A stretch of 64,000 nt of DNA from Microscillaceae bacterium (GCA_025054775.1 JANWZA010000062.1:1-64000), one strand, 5' to 3'; positions 28,078-37,912 are shown, counted from the first letter of the stretch. The notes: generated by a model not told the origin, from the letters alone. Numbers and translations are program-made.

Positions 28078-29676
28078 ATGGCACAAAAAGCAGGGCTTTC
28101 GCAAACACAAACCATTACACAAATACAAAAATTATCGCCTCAACAGATACAGTTTATTAAACTATTGCAAATCCCAACAGCAGAATTAGAGGCACGCATA
28201 GAAGAAGAACTTGCAAATAATCCTGCTTTAGAAGAAGTACGAGAAGATTACCGCAAGGACGAAAAAGAAGAAGCTAACGAAGAAAGAGAAATAGATAGCC
28301 TTAAGGAGGAAACCTACGATGAGTATGATAGTAGCTATGAAGATAGCTACGAAAGCTATGATAATAGCTACGATGATTACGATGGTGATAGTTCAGAAGA
28401 TAGCAACTATACAGAAAATTATGATAATGTTGAGTATTATGATAACAGCCAAGACATCAATATAGATGACTATCTCAACGATGACTACACAGGCTATAAG
28501 ATGTATGGCGATGGTAATGAAAGAGAGGAGGAAAAAGAAATACCTATTGCCACTTATGAAACGCTAAATGAAAAGTTAGAGACACAATTAGGATTTTTGG
28601 GCTTAACTGAAACCCAAAAGAAAATAGGAAAACACATCATTGGCATGCTTGATAATGATGGTTACCTTCGTAGAAGTATTGAATCCATCACCAATGATTT
28701 ACTTTTTTACGAAAACATAGAAACTACTCCTGAAGAGGTAGAAAGTATTCTGAAAAAAATACACCATTTTGACCCACCCGGAATTGGAGCAAGAAATCTC
28801 AAAGAATGCTTGCTTATTCAACTTCGGAGAAAAGAGAATAATCCTTACAGCCGTATCGCAATTAAAGTATTGGAAAATTGTTTTGAGGAGTTTACTAAAA
28901 AGCACTATGATAAAATTCAGCGAAAGTTAGGGATCTCCTCTGAAGAGCTCAAAGGAGCAATAAAGTGTATCTTGAAACTAAACCCTAAACCCGGAGAGGC
29001 TTCAGGTAATGAATTAGTTAATTCACATTACATTATTCCTGATTTTATACTTACTAACAATAACGGAAAACTAGAACTTACGCTCAATGCTAAGAATGCC
29101 CCTGAGCTCAGAATCAATCAAACCTATGCCGAAATGTTAGATACTTATAGTAAAAGTAACAAAAAAGATAAAGCCATCAGAGAAACCATTACCTTTGTAA
29201 AGCAAAAACTAGATGCCGCCAAGTGGTTTATTGATGCTATCAAACAACGCCAACAAACATTGCTCAAAACCATGAATGCCATTATTGAATATCAATACGA
29301 ATTTTTTTTAGAAGGAGATGAAAGTAAGTTCAAACCGATGATCCTCAAAGATATTGCAGATAAAATTGGCATGGATATTTCTACTATTTCGCGTGTGGCA
29401 AATAGTAAATCTATCCAAACTGAGTTCGGCATTTATCCGCTTAAATATTTTTTCTCCGAAGGTATTTCTACCGAGACAGGCGAAGATGTAAGTAGCCGAG
29501 AAGTAAAATCAATTTTGAAAGAACTAGTAGAGAACGAGGACAAAAGAAAGCCTCTTTCAGATGATAAACTGGAAAAGTTACTTAAAAGTAGGGGATATCA
29601 AATTGCACGTCGTACCGTAGCTAAATATCGTGAGCAATTAAATATTCCCGTAGCACGCCTACGCAAAAAACTTTGA
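28078..29676 (+). CDS. rpoN: RNA polymerase sigma-54 factor
   Basis: A 532-residue sigma-54. Region I at the N-terminus is Gln/Leu-rich (IQKLSPQQIQFIKLLQIPTA, ELEARIEEELANNPALEE). It is followed by a ~100-residue Asp/Glu/Tyr/Ser-rich region II (near residues 60-160, with repeated YDxSYxD-like blocks), then the core-binding domain (LGLTETQKKIGKHIIGMLDN; HHFDPPGIGARNLKECLLIQL region), and the helix-turn-helix (DIADKIGMDISTISRVANSK). The C-terminal RpoN box is ARRTVAKYREQLN. I start at 28078 because region I begins there; the frame is open 36 codons further upstream. No activator gene (AAA+ enhancer-binding) is adjacent. Confidence 0.95.
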   Translation: MAQKAGLSQTQTITQIQKLSPQQIQFIKLLQIPTAELEARIEEELANNPALEEVREDYRKDEKEEANEEREIDSLKEETYDEYDSSYEDSYESYDNSYDDYDGDSSEDSNYTENYDNVEYYDNSQDINIDDYLNDDYTGYKMYGDGNEREEEKEIPIATYETLNEKLETQLGFLGLTETQKKIGKHIIGMLDNDGYLRRSIESITNDLLFYENIETTPEEVESILKKIHHFDPPGIGARNLKECLLIQLRRKENNPYSRIAIKVLENCFEEFTKKHYDKIQRKLGISSEELKGAIKCILKLNPKPGEASGNELVNSHYIIPDFILTNNNGKLELTLNAKNAPELRINQTYAEMLDTYSKSNKKDKAIRETITFVKQKLDAAKWFIDAIKQRQQTLLKTMNAIIEYQYEFFLEGDESKFKPMILKDIADKIGMDISTISRVANSKSIQTEFGIYPLKYFFSEGISTETGEDVSSREVKSILKELVENEDKRKPLSDDKLEKLLKSRGYQIARRTVAKYREQLNIPVARLRKKL

Positions 29677-29747
29677 AGTAAAAAGAAGTGTTATAGAAAG
29701 CAGAAAATCTTATTTTTTTAAGTTCTCACCTAAAACAATGTATTTTT

Positions 29748-30086
29748 ATGTTTGATATAGTAAGCCTTATGGGCAAAGTGAAAGAAATGCAACAAAAGAT
29801 GCAACAAGCCCAAGAGAATTTGGAACTCATAAAAGCTACTGCTGAAGCAGGGGCAGGCATGGTAAAGGCTACTGTCAATGGTAAAAAGCAAGTTATCCGA
29901 ATTGAAATAGATAAAGATTTGCTTAAACCTGAGGACGCCGAAATGCTACAAGATTTAATAGTAGCTGCTGTGAACAAAGCCCTTATTGCAGTAGAGGACA
30001 AAGGACGCGAGGAAATTCGCAAAGCTACCGAAGGAGTCTTGCCTAATATTCCAGGCCTCAATTTGGATGATTTAATGAAAGCCTAA
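29748..30086 (+). CDS. YbaB/EbfC-family nucleoid-associated protein
   Basis: A 112-residue YbaB/EbfC DNA-binding protein, normal length. It shows the N-terminal helix VKEMQQKMQQAQENLELIK, the strand-turn VKATVNGKKQVIRIEIDKD and the helix LQDLIVAAVNKALIAVEDKG. Homologues bind DNA as tweezer-shaped dimers and coat the nucleoid. In many bacteria ybaB follows dnaX; here dnaX is 8 kb away and the flanks are rpoN and murF-alr. The gap to murF-alr is 16 bases, so those two may be co-transcribed. Confidence 0.9.
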   Translation: MFDIVSLMGKVKEMQQKMQQAQENLELIKATAEAGAGMVKATVNGKKQVIRIEIDKDLLKPEDAEMLQDLIVAAVNKALIAVEDKGREEIRKATEGVLPNIPGLNLDDLMKA

Positions 30087-30102
30087 CTCTATTTTTCATT
30101 TC

Positions 30103-32553
30103 ATGTTTAGTGTTCAGGAAATTATACAAATTACGCAAGCTGAGCCGCTACACATCAGTACACCTAACACCCTCATAAAGCATTTACTTACAGACAGCCG
30201 CCAAGCATTTTTTCCTGAACACACGCTCTTTATTGCTCTAAAAGGTAGTAACCATAATGCACATACCTTTATTCCTTACTTAATAGAAAAAGGTATCACT
30301 AATTTCTTGGTTTCTGAAAATATTTTTTTGTCCTCTTTGCAAAGCCAGTCGCTAAATTTGCTCAAAGTTCCAAATACTTTGCAAGCACTTCAACAAATAG
30401 CCCAAGCCCATCGCCAAAAATTTGACTACCCTGTCATTGCTATTACAGGAAGCAATGGCAAAACTATCGTAAAAGAATGGTTAACCGAGTTGTTAAGCCC
30501 TTATTTCAATGTGGTCAAAAGCCCTAAAAGCTATAATTCTCAAGTGGGTGTGCCACTCTCAGTATGGCACATGACGCACAAACACAATCTAGCTATTTTT
30601 GAAGCAGGAATTTCTATGCCAAATGAAATGCAGAAACTTCAAGCAATACTTCAACCTGATATAGGAATTTTTACTAATATCGGCGAAGCACACGATGAGG
30701 GCTTTCTAAACAGAACACATAAAATTTATGAAAAATATACGCTTTTTCAGCATACGCCTATAGTTTTTTCGATAAATCAAGACCTACTAGCCCAAAAATT
30801 ACCTAAACTTCATGCCAACTTTCAAGTCATTAGTCTTACTACCTCTGCTCAAAAAAAACACTATACAGAAGTAAAATTCTTGGATAAACAACAGTTTTTA
30901 CATACTTTACAAATTCCTTTTTTGGATAAGGCTTCGGTAGAGAATGTGCTAACCTGCCTGTGTATATGGTTACATTTCGGCTTACCCGTGTCTGATTTTC
31001 AAGCTAAAATTGCCAACTTGCGGGCTTTGCCCATGCGTCTAGAAGCTAAACCTGCTCTTAATCAATGCCTTTTGGTAGATGATAGCTATAATAATGATTT
31101 AGCAGGCTTAAAAATTGCATTAGATTTCTTACAACATCAACCAAAAAAAAAGCGTGAGCCGATTTTTATTCTTTCTGATATGTTAGAAGCCAGTCATGAA
31201 AGTGAAGTGTTATATCAAAATATTGCTCAGTTATTACAGCAGTATGCTCCTTATCAATTGATTGCCATAGGAAAGGAATTTTCAAGACAAAGTATTTTCT
31301 TTCCAGAAAAAAGTATTTTTTTTGAAGATGTAAACACTTTCTTACAAAGTAAAATCTATAAAAACTTTGAAAACGCCCAAATTTTACTTAAAGGAGCACG
31401 TAAATTTGGCTTTGAGCGTATAGCTCAAGCCCTTACTAGCCAACAACATAGCACCGTTTTAGAGGTGAATCTAGAGGCTTTGGTGCATAATCTCAATTTC
31501 CACCGAAGTTTGCTCAAACCCGAAACCAAGATTATGGTTATGGTGAAAGCCTTCGCTTATGGTAGTGGTATTCGTGAGGTAGCCTCTTTACTACAATATC
31601 ATTTAGTAGATTATTTGGCAGTTGCTTATGCTGATGAAGGGGTAGAGCTTCGGCAAAATGGTATTCATTTACCCATTGTGGTGTTGAATTCTCAAGAGAG
31701 TGATTTTGAAAATATACTCACCTACCAACTAGAACCTATCCTATATAGCCCGACAATATGGCAAAAGTGGTTACATTTTTTAGCCCGACATGCTGATCCT
31801 TCGCAAACTTATCGCTTGCATATAGAAATAGATACAGGTATGCGACGGCTCGGCTTTGACCAAACGCAATATGAATGGCTCTTAGATAGCCTTGCTCAAC
31901 TTCCGACCTATGTCAAAGTGGCTTCTGTTTTTAGTCATTTAGCCTCTGCCGAAGACGAGGCAAGTGATGAATTTACAAGAAAACAAATTGCTGATTTTGA
32001 ACAAATTACCAAAAGAATACAAGCAATTTTGCCTTATCCTTTCTTACGGCATATTGCCAACTCCGCAGGTATGGCGCGCTTTCCAGAAGCTCATTTGGAT
32101 ATGGTTCGTTTAGGAATTAGTTTGTATGGAATTGCCCCACACCCACATTTCAAGCCTTATTTACAACCTGTAACTACCTTAAAAACGGTAATTTCACAAA
32201 TAAAATACCTGTCGCAAGGTGAGAGTATTGGCTACAATCAAAAAGGAAAAATGCTTAAAGACGGAAAAATTGGCGTTATAGCTATAGGATATGCTGACGG
32301 ATTTAACCGAAAGTTGAGCAATGGTATAGGAAAAGTTTGGGTGAATGGGAAAACTGCCCCCGTAATCGGAAACATTTGCATGGATATGACTATGATTGAC
32401 CTCACCGATATAGAAGCCCAAGAAGGCGACGAGGTAATTATCTTTGGAAAAAACTTTACTATTGATCACTTAGCTCAACAATTAGGCACTATTCCTTATG
32501 AAGTGCTTACAAGTATTCACCCAAGAGTCAAGCGTGTATTTTATATGCCGTAA
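30103..32553 (+). CDS. Bifunctional MurF/alanine racemase
   Basis: An 816-residue fusion. Residues 1 to about 450 are MurF (UDP-MurNAc-tripeptide:D-Ala-D-Ala ligase) with DSRQ in the N-domain and an ATP-binding ITGSNGKTIVKEWL. From about 455 an alanine racemase follows (LEVNLEALVHNLNFHRSLL), with the PLP lysine in VMVKAFAYGSG at K482, and the second half carries SIGYNQKG and NICMDMTMIDLTD. The fusion is widespread in Bacteroidota and couples D-Ala supply to its use. In the MurF part the family's DAYNANP motif reads DSYNNDL, a deviation typical of fused forms. The C-terminus HPRVKRVFYM is normal. Confidence 0.95.
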   Translation: MFSVQEIIQITQAEPLHISTPNTLIKHLLTDSRQAFFPEHTLFIALKGSNHNAHTFIPYLIEKGITNFLVSENIFLSSLQSQSLNLLKVPNTLQALQQIAQAHRQKFDYPVIAITGSNGKTIVKEWLTELLSPYFNVVKSPKSYNSQVGVPLSVWHMTHKHNLAIFEAGISMPNEMQKLQAILQPDIGIFTNIGEAHDEGFLNRTHKIYEKYTLFQHTPIVFSINQDLLAQKLPKLHANFQVISLTTSAQKKHYTEVKFLDKQQFLHTLQIPFLDKASVENVLTCLCIWLHFGLPVSDFQAKIANLRALPMRLEAKPALNQCLLVDDSYNNDLAGLKIALDFLQHQPKKKREPIFILSDMLEASHESEVLYQNIAQLLQQYAPYQLIAIGKEFSRQSIFFPEKSIFFEDVNTFLQSKIYKNFENAQILLKGARKFGFERIAQALTSQQHSTVLEVNLEALVHNLNFHRSLLKPETKIMVMVKAFAYGSGIREVASLLQYHLVDYLAVAYADEGVELRQNGIHLPIVVLNSQESDFENILTYQLEPILYSPTIWQKWLHFLARHADPSQTYRLHIEIDTGMRRLGFDQTQYEWLLDSLAQLPTYVKVASVFSHLASAEDEASDEFTRKQIADFEQITKRIQAILPYPFLRHIANSAGMARFPEAHLDMVRLGISLYGIAPHPHFKPYLQPVTTLKTVISQIKYLSQGESIGYNQKGKMLKDGKIGVIAIGYADGFNRKLSNGIGKVWVNGKTAPVIGNICMDMTMIDLTDIEAQEGDEVIIFGKNFTIDHLAQQLGTIPYEVLTSIHPRVKRVFYMP

Positions 32554-32612
32554 GTAAGTTCTCCTGCTTACGTAAAAACTTGTGCCTTTATTCCAAATGA
32601 TGTTTACCCTTC

Positions 32613-34952
32613 TTATAAGGGCAAATCAAAGTAAAATGTAACTCCTTTGCCTACTTCGCTTTCAGCTTGTATTTTACCATTTAGTTTTTGAACTACAAGA
32701 TTATAGACAATATGCATACCCAAACCACTGCCTCCCCCTTCACGATTGGTAGTAAAAAATGGTTCGTAAATTTTAGCTAATACTTCAGGGGGCATGCCTA
32801 TCCCATCGTCTCGATATTTCATAAGTAATCGATTGCCTTGCTTACGGGCTTCAATCCACATATTACCTTCTGTACGCCCTTTGAAAGCGTGAATAAGCGA
32901 GTTCATAATCAAATTAGTAAGAATTTGTGAAAAAACTCCTGCATAGCTATCAATCTCAATGTCTTCACAATCTAAATGTACTACGTAAGGTTTACCTTTG
33001 AGCTCGGGTTGTAAGGCAATCAGTGTTTCCTGCAAGTAACTTTTAAGGTTAAATACGCGTTTGGTTTCACTGGTTTGCTCTACAGCTACTCGTTTGAAAC
33101 TTTGTACTAATTCGGCGGCACGACGCAAGTTGGTAAGTAATATTTGATTGCCTTCGCTCATAGTTTCTAAGTACTCCTCCAAGTCCTTGCGTTTCATAGC
33201 ACCTGCAGCATATAGTTCTTTGAATTGCCGAGTCTTGGAGTCCATTCGTGAGGAGGCGGTAACGCATATTCCCACAGGTGTGTTGATTTCATGTGCTACT
33301 CCTGCCACTAAATTCCCTAATGCTGCCATTTTCTCTGCCTCTACTAACTGGTTTTGAGTAGCTTTAAGGGTATTTATAGCCTCATCTAATTGCTCGTAAG
33401 CTATAGCGTTATCTAAGGCAATGCCTGCATAAGAGGCTATAGTTTTCATTATATCCATATGAGAACTGGTATAGGCAGCCACTAATGAACTTTTGACCAT
33501 CAGTAAACCAATTATTTGGTTTTCACTTTGCATAGGATAGTACATAGCCGAGTTGAAATCTACGCTAAGGCTATTCACATTTAGCCCATGTTGCAAAAAA
33601 TCCTCACGCTCATCAATAATAAGCGACCTACCTTGTAAAATGCAAAATACGATTGGGTTGTCTTTCTCTTCAACAGAGAGCGTATAAGCAGGTAAAAACT
33701 TACCACGTTCTACGCTCATCTTGCAGTCAATTAGTTGTTTTTCAGGATAGTACTGTACCATGGCAAAGCCTTCTACGGGCATTAAATCCTTGATGTAGGT
33801 ATGAATAGTTGTAAAGATTTCCTTAAAAGTGAGTGCTGAAGTAATATTTTGCCCAATACGGCTCAAAATCGTAATAGTTTCATTGGCTTTGCGGAGTTTC
33901 TTAGATTGCTCTTCTAAATGATTTTTTTGTAATAGGATTTCTTTATTCTGCCGTTCTACTTCTTCTGTTTTTTTGGCAAGTTCGGCAGCATGCATTTCAA
34001 TTGCCTCTTTTTGTAAGAGAATTTCTTTATTTTGCCGATTGATTTGTTTATTTTGGCTCTCCATAATAAGAGCTTTGGCTTCTAGTTCGTTTTTAGCTTT
34101 TTCTAATTCCTCTTTTTGAGCCAAAATTTGACTGTTAAGTATTTGTAAGTCAGTTTTTTGAGCTTCTAACAATTTGTTTGCTCTACGGGCTTGTAAGAAA
34201 CTTCGCACAGCTACTATAGCTAATACCGCTAAGATAAGCGAGGCTATAACAAAAAGCCAAATAGTGAATCTTTGAGAGCGGATCTGTTCATCGAGTGATT
34301 TCTTAATGATATCTGCTTTATTGAAAGTATTGTCCTCGCCTCGCAAATCAGCTGATTTATTAGAATATTCTAAAGCCTTTTCTAACTCATTTTTTTCGTA
34401 GTAGGCTTCGGCAATACCTTCGGCTAATTCAGCGGTGCGTTTTTTATCGCCTAATCGTTCATAAATTTGCATTGCCTCTGTATAGTGTTGGATAGCTCCA
34501 TCAAGATAGTCGCGCTCTAAAAAAGTATAAGTTCTGTAAAAAAGCCCTGTCTCGGCTTTGCACATAGCAATTATCTCTGGTTTTTGTGTCTTTTCAGCTA
34601 ATTGAATAGCTTTTTTGTAGTAGCTGAGAGTAGTTTCAAAATTATTCATTAAAAATTCATAACCACACCTACCTATGTTTAAGTTAGCGCGTATCATACC
34701 TAGTGTATAGTTTATGGCTTTAGCAGAGTCCAAAGTACGTTTGGCATATTCAAAACCTTGTTTTTTGTTATTTTGGGCTAAATCTTCTGTAAGTGTATTC
34801 ATAAGGTCTATTTTCTGCTCCGAAAGAGGCATTTTAGGTAAGATAGCTTTAATGCTGTCGATTCGGTTGCAATTACATTGCCCAAAGAGCAGATTCGTAG
34901 ATATGTTAGAGTGAATAGTAAGCCAAAAACAAAAAACAAAAAGGCGTTTCAT
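32613..34952 (-). CDS. TPR-GAF sensor histidine kinase
   Basis: A 779-residue membrane kinase. A signal peptide (about 1-25) precedes periplasmic TPR-type helices (NLNIGRCGYEFL, AEGIAEAYYEKNELEKALEY). A membrane helix lies near 232-256 (FTIWLFVIASLILAVLAIVA). Then follow a ~100-residue coiled coil of repeated KxILLQKEAIE-like heptads, a GAF domain (about 375-525), and an H-box MAALGNLVAGVAHEINTPVG with the phosphoacceptor His554. The HATPase part has N-type LTNLIMNSLIHAF, G1 YRDDGIGMPPE and G2 GGGSGLGMHIVYNL. It has no receiver domain and no neighbouring response regulator. The signal is unknown. It is convergent with murF-alr. Confidence 0.9.
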   Translation of the reverse strand: MKRLFVFCFWLTIHSNISTNLLFGQCNCNRIDSIKAILPKMPLSEQKIDLMNTLTEDLAQNNKKQGFEYAKRTLDSAKAINYTLGMIRANLNIGRCGYEFLMNNFETTLSYYKKAIQLAEKTQKPEIIAMCKAETGLFYRTYTFLERDYLDGAIQHYTEAMQIYERLGDKKRTAELAEGIAEAYYEKNELEKALEYSNKSADLRGEDNTFNKADIIKKSLDEQIRSQRFTIWLFVIASLILAVLAIVAVRSFLQARRANKLLEAQKTDLQILNSQILAQKEELEKAKNELEAKALIMESQNKQINRQNKEILLQKEAIEMHAAELAKKTEEVERQNKEILLQKNHLEEQSKKLRKANETITILSRIGQNITSALTFKEIFTTIHTYIKDLMPVEGFAMVQYYPEKQLIDCKMSVERGKFLPAYTLSVEEKDNPIVFCILQGRSLIIDEREDFLQHGLNVNSLSVDFNSAMYYPMQSENQIIGLLMVKSSLVAAYTSSHMDIMKTIASYAGIALDNAIAYEQLDEAINTLKATQNQLVEAEKMAALGNLVAGVAHEINTPVGICVTASSRMDSKTRQFKELYAAGAMKRKDLEEYLETMSEGNQILLTNLRRAAELVQSFKRVAVEQTSETKRVFNLKSYLQETLIALQPELKGKPYVVHLDCEDIEIDSYAGVFSQILTNLIMNSLIHAFKGRTEGNMWIEARKQGNRLLMKYRDDGIGMPPEVLAKIYEPFFTTNREGGGSGLGMHIVYNLVVQKLNGKIQAESEVGKGVTFYFDLPL

Positions 34953-35242
34953 GGCAGTTAGGCAAAAAAGCAGTGAATTGTCAAATAAGGTGCAATATAG
35001 CTAAAAAAAATAGTTAGGCAAATGTTTAGTAGGATTTTGATCTGCTCTTTGAAATCAAATTCTTCTTTGCATAGCCCCTGCCTGTAAAGTAATAAATCAA
35101 CACCCTATTACTTCGCTGAGGTATGAATAAGTTAGCATAAAAAGGTATGAAGATAAAATTACACTCCCTAAATTGCAAAAATACAGAAAGTGTAATAAAA
35201 AATTCCTATTTATTTGTTTTGCAGCAAAATAACCATCAATCG

Positions 35243-36059
35243 TTAATTTTCTATGGTTAAGTCTGTATGTTTCGCGATTTCTGCGTTTGACAAAGAAGTT
35301 TGCAATAAATTTTTAGCAATTTCTCTTTTTTCTTCCAATTTGGCTGTATAACGTACACTATTTTCGATACGTCTGTTCTCTTGAAAATGGTCATACCTTT
35401 TCTTATCCTCCTCTGTTAAACTTTCATAATGTAGCTTTTCTTTTGCTTTGTCCAAGCCTTTTGCCTTAAAAGTATCTTTTACTCGCTATTTTTGAGAAAA
35501 TAAACCCACTCGTCAAGGGTATCTTTGGCCACATTATTGAAATTATTTCTTTCAGAATGTAGTATTTTGGAAAAATATCCGATACTTTTTCAACCTTGAA
35601 CTCCTGTTTTTGTAGCGTGGTAGGTAGTAAAATATCCTTTTCGTGCAAACCAATAAATTCGCCTTTGTATTCATAAACATAGTCTTTACCTTGCCCTAAA
35701 CCGAAATAGACAATATTTATGGAATAAATTTTTTTTGATAGTTCCATACGGTTACCTTCTTTGATGTATTCTGTAACTAATTTAGACACACCAAAAAGCA
35801 TGCGTTGAAAGTAATCAATTTCAGAATCATTTTGTATTTCTACTAACATCAACTCGTTATTTTGGCCTTTTACCAAAATATCCACTCGGTTATATTTGTC
35901 GTATTCGTCTTGTTTGTTGCCTTCGCTTTCTAAAATACTTTCTATCGTTACATCAAAACACAATAATTTGGACAAAAAGCCTTCTAAAATTTCAAAGTTG
36001 GCTTTGTGCCGAAGTAATTTTTTCAATGTCCAATCAAAGCGAATGAGTTTTCTTTGTAT
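35243..36059 (-). pseudogene. Broken Rpn-family PD-(D/E)XK nuclease/transposase gene
   Basis: Three reading frames must be joined. Frame 1 gives IRFDWTLKKLLRHKANFEIL, then RVDILVKGQNNELMLVEIQN (the D-x(n)-ExQ nuclease core) and FQRMLFGVSKLVTEYI. After KYYILKE the family sequence moves to another frame (RNNFNNVAKDTLDEWVYFLK) and then a third (KDTFKAKGLDKAKEKLHYES to NAEIAKHTDLTIEN). The natural start codon seems lost: the ATG expected before QRKLIRFDW reads ATA (36057-36059). The 35466-36026 and 35243-35455 open frames are fragments of this one gene. Intact relatives (PF12784-like) are recombination-promoting nucleases spread as transposable genes. This copy is recent enough to read easily but inactive as written. 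Confidence 0.85.
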
Positions 36060-36481
36060 AGTTTTTGGGTTGTGGTAAGTGTTTACAAAATTACAAAAAA
36101 GTGGTGTTTTTTGTAATCATTGGGCTATATTTTCAAGTGTACATTTTTATTCAACTTTCCAAGGGTTAGCAGTTTTTGGAAAATTAGTAGAAAAAAATTG
36201 CGTTAGAATATTGTACGGGCTTACCCTTTCCATCTCTAACGCATTTCAACTCTGCAGAACTACAGATTTGTCCTTAAACTCATAAGGTTTGATTCCAAAA
36301 ACCAGCTATTTGTCTAATCTGTGTTATCCGTGTGCTAATTTTGTTTGGTCTATTTTCAGACAAGGCTTAAACAGAGAACACAGATAACACAAATAGAACT
36401 GATAAACACTGATTTTTAGTATCCTATATCTACCTTACTTTGAAACAAATCAGTAAACTTACATAGTTACAAATACTTCAC
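36060..36481. repeat. Intergenic stretch with two inverted repeats
   Basis: About 420 bases without a gene. TGCGTTAGA (36199-36207) is exactly inverted as TCTAACGCA (36235-36243). Further on, CTGTGTTATCCGTGT (near 36319-36333) and ACAGAGAACACAGATAACAC (near 36371-36390) form a longer, imperfect inverted pair. Such patterns are typical of short dispersed repeats in this phylum, but I cannot test copy number here. Confidence 0.5.
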
Positions 36482-37075
36482 CTAGCCCACTACTTCGGCT
36501 TTTTGTTTTTTCCAATTTGCCAAACAAATGCCACCTGTAGTTTCGGTATGAATTACTGCCTCCAATTCGCGAAGGATAGCCTCTATATCACGCGCAGCAG
36601 TGAAAAAGTTTACAGACTCGTACTTTATAATACCGTCTTTGTTGATGATAAACGTACCACGCAAAGCTATTGGCGAACCTTCAAAAGCTAATTTGCCTTC
36701 TTCATCATAGAAATATTCACCTGCTAAAACACCATAATTAGCTGCAATAGTTTTGGTTTCATCAGCTACAAGTGGATAGGTTACCCCTTGAATACCATTC
36801 TCACTATGAGGGGTTTTAAGCCAAACTTTGTGTACTTCGGCACTATCTGTAGAGCAACCTACTACCACTGCACCCAAGTTTTCAAAATCGGCTAAACGCT
36901 CTTGAAATGCTAACACTTCCGAAGGGCATACCCCTGAAAAATCCTTGGGATAAAAGAAAAAAACTACATACTTTTGCCCAAGATACTGCTCCAAAGAAAA
37001 ATCTTTTACAACATCTTTGCCGTTTACTACTGCCACTGCCTTGAAGGTAGGGGCTTTTTTGAGTACTAAGGTCAT
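36482..37075 (-). CDS. Peroxiredoxin, 2-Cys type
   Basis: A 197-residue AhpC/Prx1-like peroxidase reducing hydrogen peroxide and organic peroxides in the cytosol. The peroxidatic cysteine is C50 in FFYPKDFSGVCPSEVLAF; the family's usual PxxxT/SxxC is met, although FTFVCPTE is replaced by FSGVCPSE. The resolving cysteine is C184 in GGICLANW near the C-terminus. CSTDSAEVHKVW and LRGTFIINKDGI are further family marks. On the minus strand TATCTTTG (37132-37139) lies about 57 bases before the ATG and may be its -7 element. Its reducing partner (AhpF or thioredoxin reductase) is not nearby. Confidence 0.93.
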   Translation of the reverse strand: MTLVLKKAPTFKAVAVVNGKDVVKDFSLEQYLGQKYVVFFFYPKDFSGVCPSEVLAFQERLADFENLGAVVVGCSTDSAEVHKVWLKTPHSENGIQGVTYPLVADETKTIAANYGVLAGEYFYDEEGKLAFEGSPIALRGTFIINKDGIIKYESVNFFTAARDIEAILRELEAVIHTETTGGICLANWKKQKAEVVG

Positions 37076-37131
37076 AAAATGATAAAATTAAGTTTGAAAA
37101 TAATTTACCATAAATGCTATACTAGATAACG

Positions 37132-37139
37132 CAAAGATA
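37132..37139 (-). promoter_or_regulatory. Possible -7 element of the peroxiredoxin promoter
   Basis: TATCTTTG on the minus strand, 57 bases before the ATG at 37075, fits TAnnTTTG. No clear TTG at 18-22 bases upstream. Confidence 0.4.
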
Positions 37140-37244
37140 CATATTTTGTCTTTTTTATTGCTTGATTTTCTTAGTTAAGCCTAATATTTCAACCAAAATA
37201 TGTATTTTTGTTTTATTCTAATCTCTAAAGTAGTATCTTATCAT

Positions 37245-37826
37245 ATGTCCGAACTTGAAGCCTACCTTTATCTTGGGCTAACGCATATTACCGATTTGAA
37301 CGGCTATGACCACATTTTGTTCATTGTGGGCTTGTGCGTTGTTTATCAACTCAAAGATTGGAAAAAAATCTTGGTTTTGGTTACCGCCTTTACACTAGGG
37401 CATAGCCTTACCTTGGCGTTGGCTACACTCAATATTATTGCCTTAAATAGTAAGTTTGTAGAGGTTTTTATACCAATAACAATTATACTAACAAGTACTT
37501 ACAACTTCTGGACACAAGGCGAACTAAATGCCAAAACGCAAGGTACGCGTTATGCCTTTGCCGCATTTTTTGGGCTAATCCATGGGTTGGGTTTTTCTAA
37601 TTTCTTACGGTCTATGCTAAGCAGAAAGCAAAGCCTTTTTGATCCGTTATTAGCCTTTAATATTGGTTTGGAAATAGGGCAGTTAGCAATTGTAGTTATT
37701 TTTTTTACTTTGCAATATTTGATGGTCAATCTCTTAAGGCTGAAACAAAATCATTGGTTTACAGCTATTAATGGAATGGTAATTGTTCTTGCAGTGCAAA
37801 TCTTATTCAAAAATATAGTAGTTTAG
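37245..37826 (+). CDS. HupE/UreJ-like membrane protein
   Basis: A 193-residue membrane protein with about six helices. The HupE/UreJ-2 family marks are clear: LGLTHITDLNGYDHILFIVG, FTLGHSLTLALATL and FAAFFGLIHGLGFSNFL, with histidines inside or near helices suited to metal coordination. Characterised HupE/UreJ proteins move nickel or cobalt ions, and the Bacteroidota single-domain type is usually annotated only as HupE/UreJ family. I start at the ATG 37245 because the 15 codons before it lack family similarity. No hydrogenase or urease genes are in the window, so the metal is unassigned. Confidence 0.82.
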   Translation: MSELEAYLYLGLTHITDLNGYDHILFIVGLCVVYQLKDWKKILVLVTAFTLGHSLTLALATLNIIALNSKFVEVFIPITIILTSTYNFWTQGELNAKTQGTRYAFAAFFGLIHGLGFSNFLRSMLSRKQSLFDPLLAFNIGLEIGQLAIVVIFFTLQYLMVNLLRLKQNHWFTAINGMVIVLAVQILFKNIVV

Positions 37827-37912
37827 GTTCAAAAATAATGGTAGTTTAGGAGGTAAGTGCAGAGAAACTGCTGTGAAAATCAGTTCTTTAATAAACGAAA
37901 GTATGGTGCTGT

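Noticed and set aside
32550-32622. Terminators between convergent murF-alr and the TPR-GAF kinase
   Set aside because: Two weak stems (CGTAAG/CTTACG and CCCTT/AAGGG) lack T-runs, so I did not list them.
35896-36285. Plus-strand open frames of 60 and 68 codons
   Set aside because: They lie opposite the nuclease pseudogene or in the inverted-repeat gap; no protein features.
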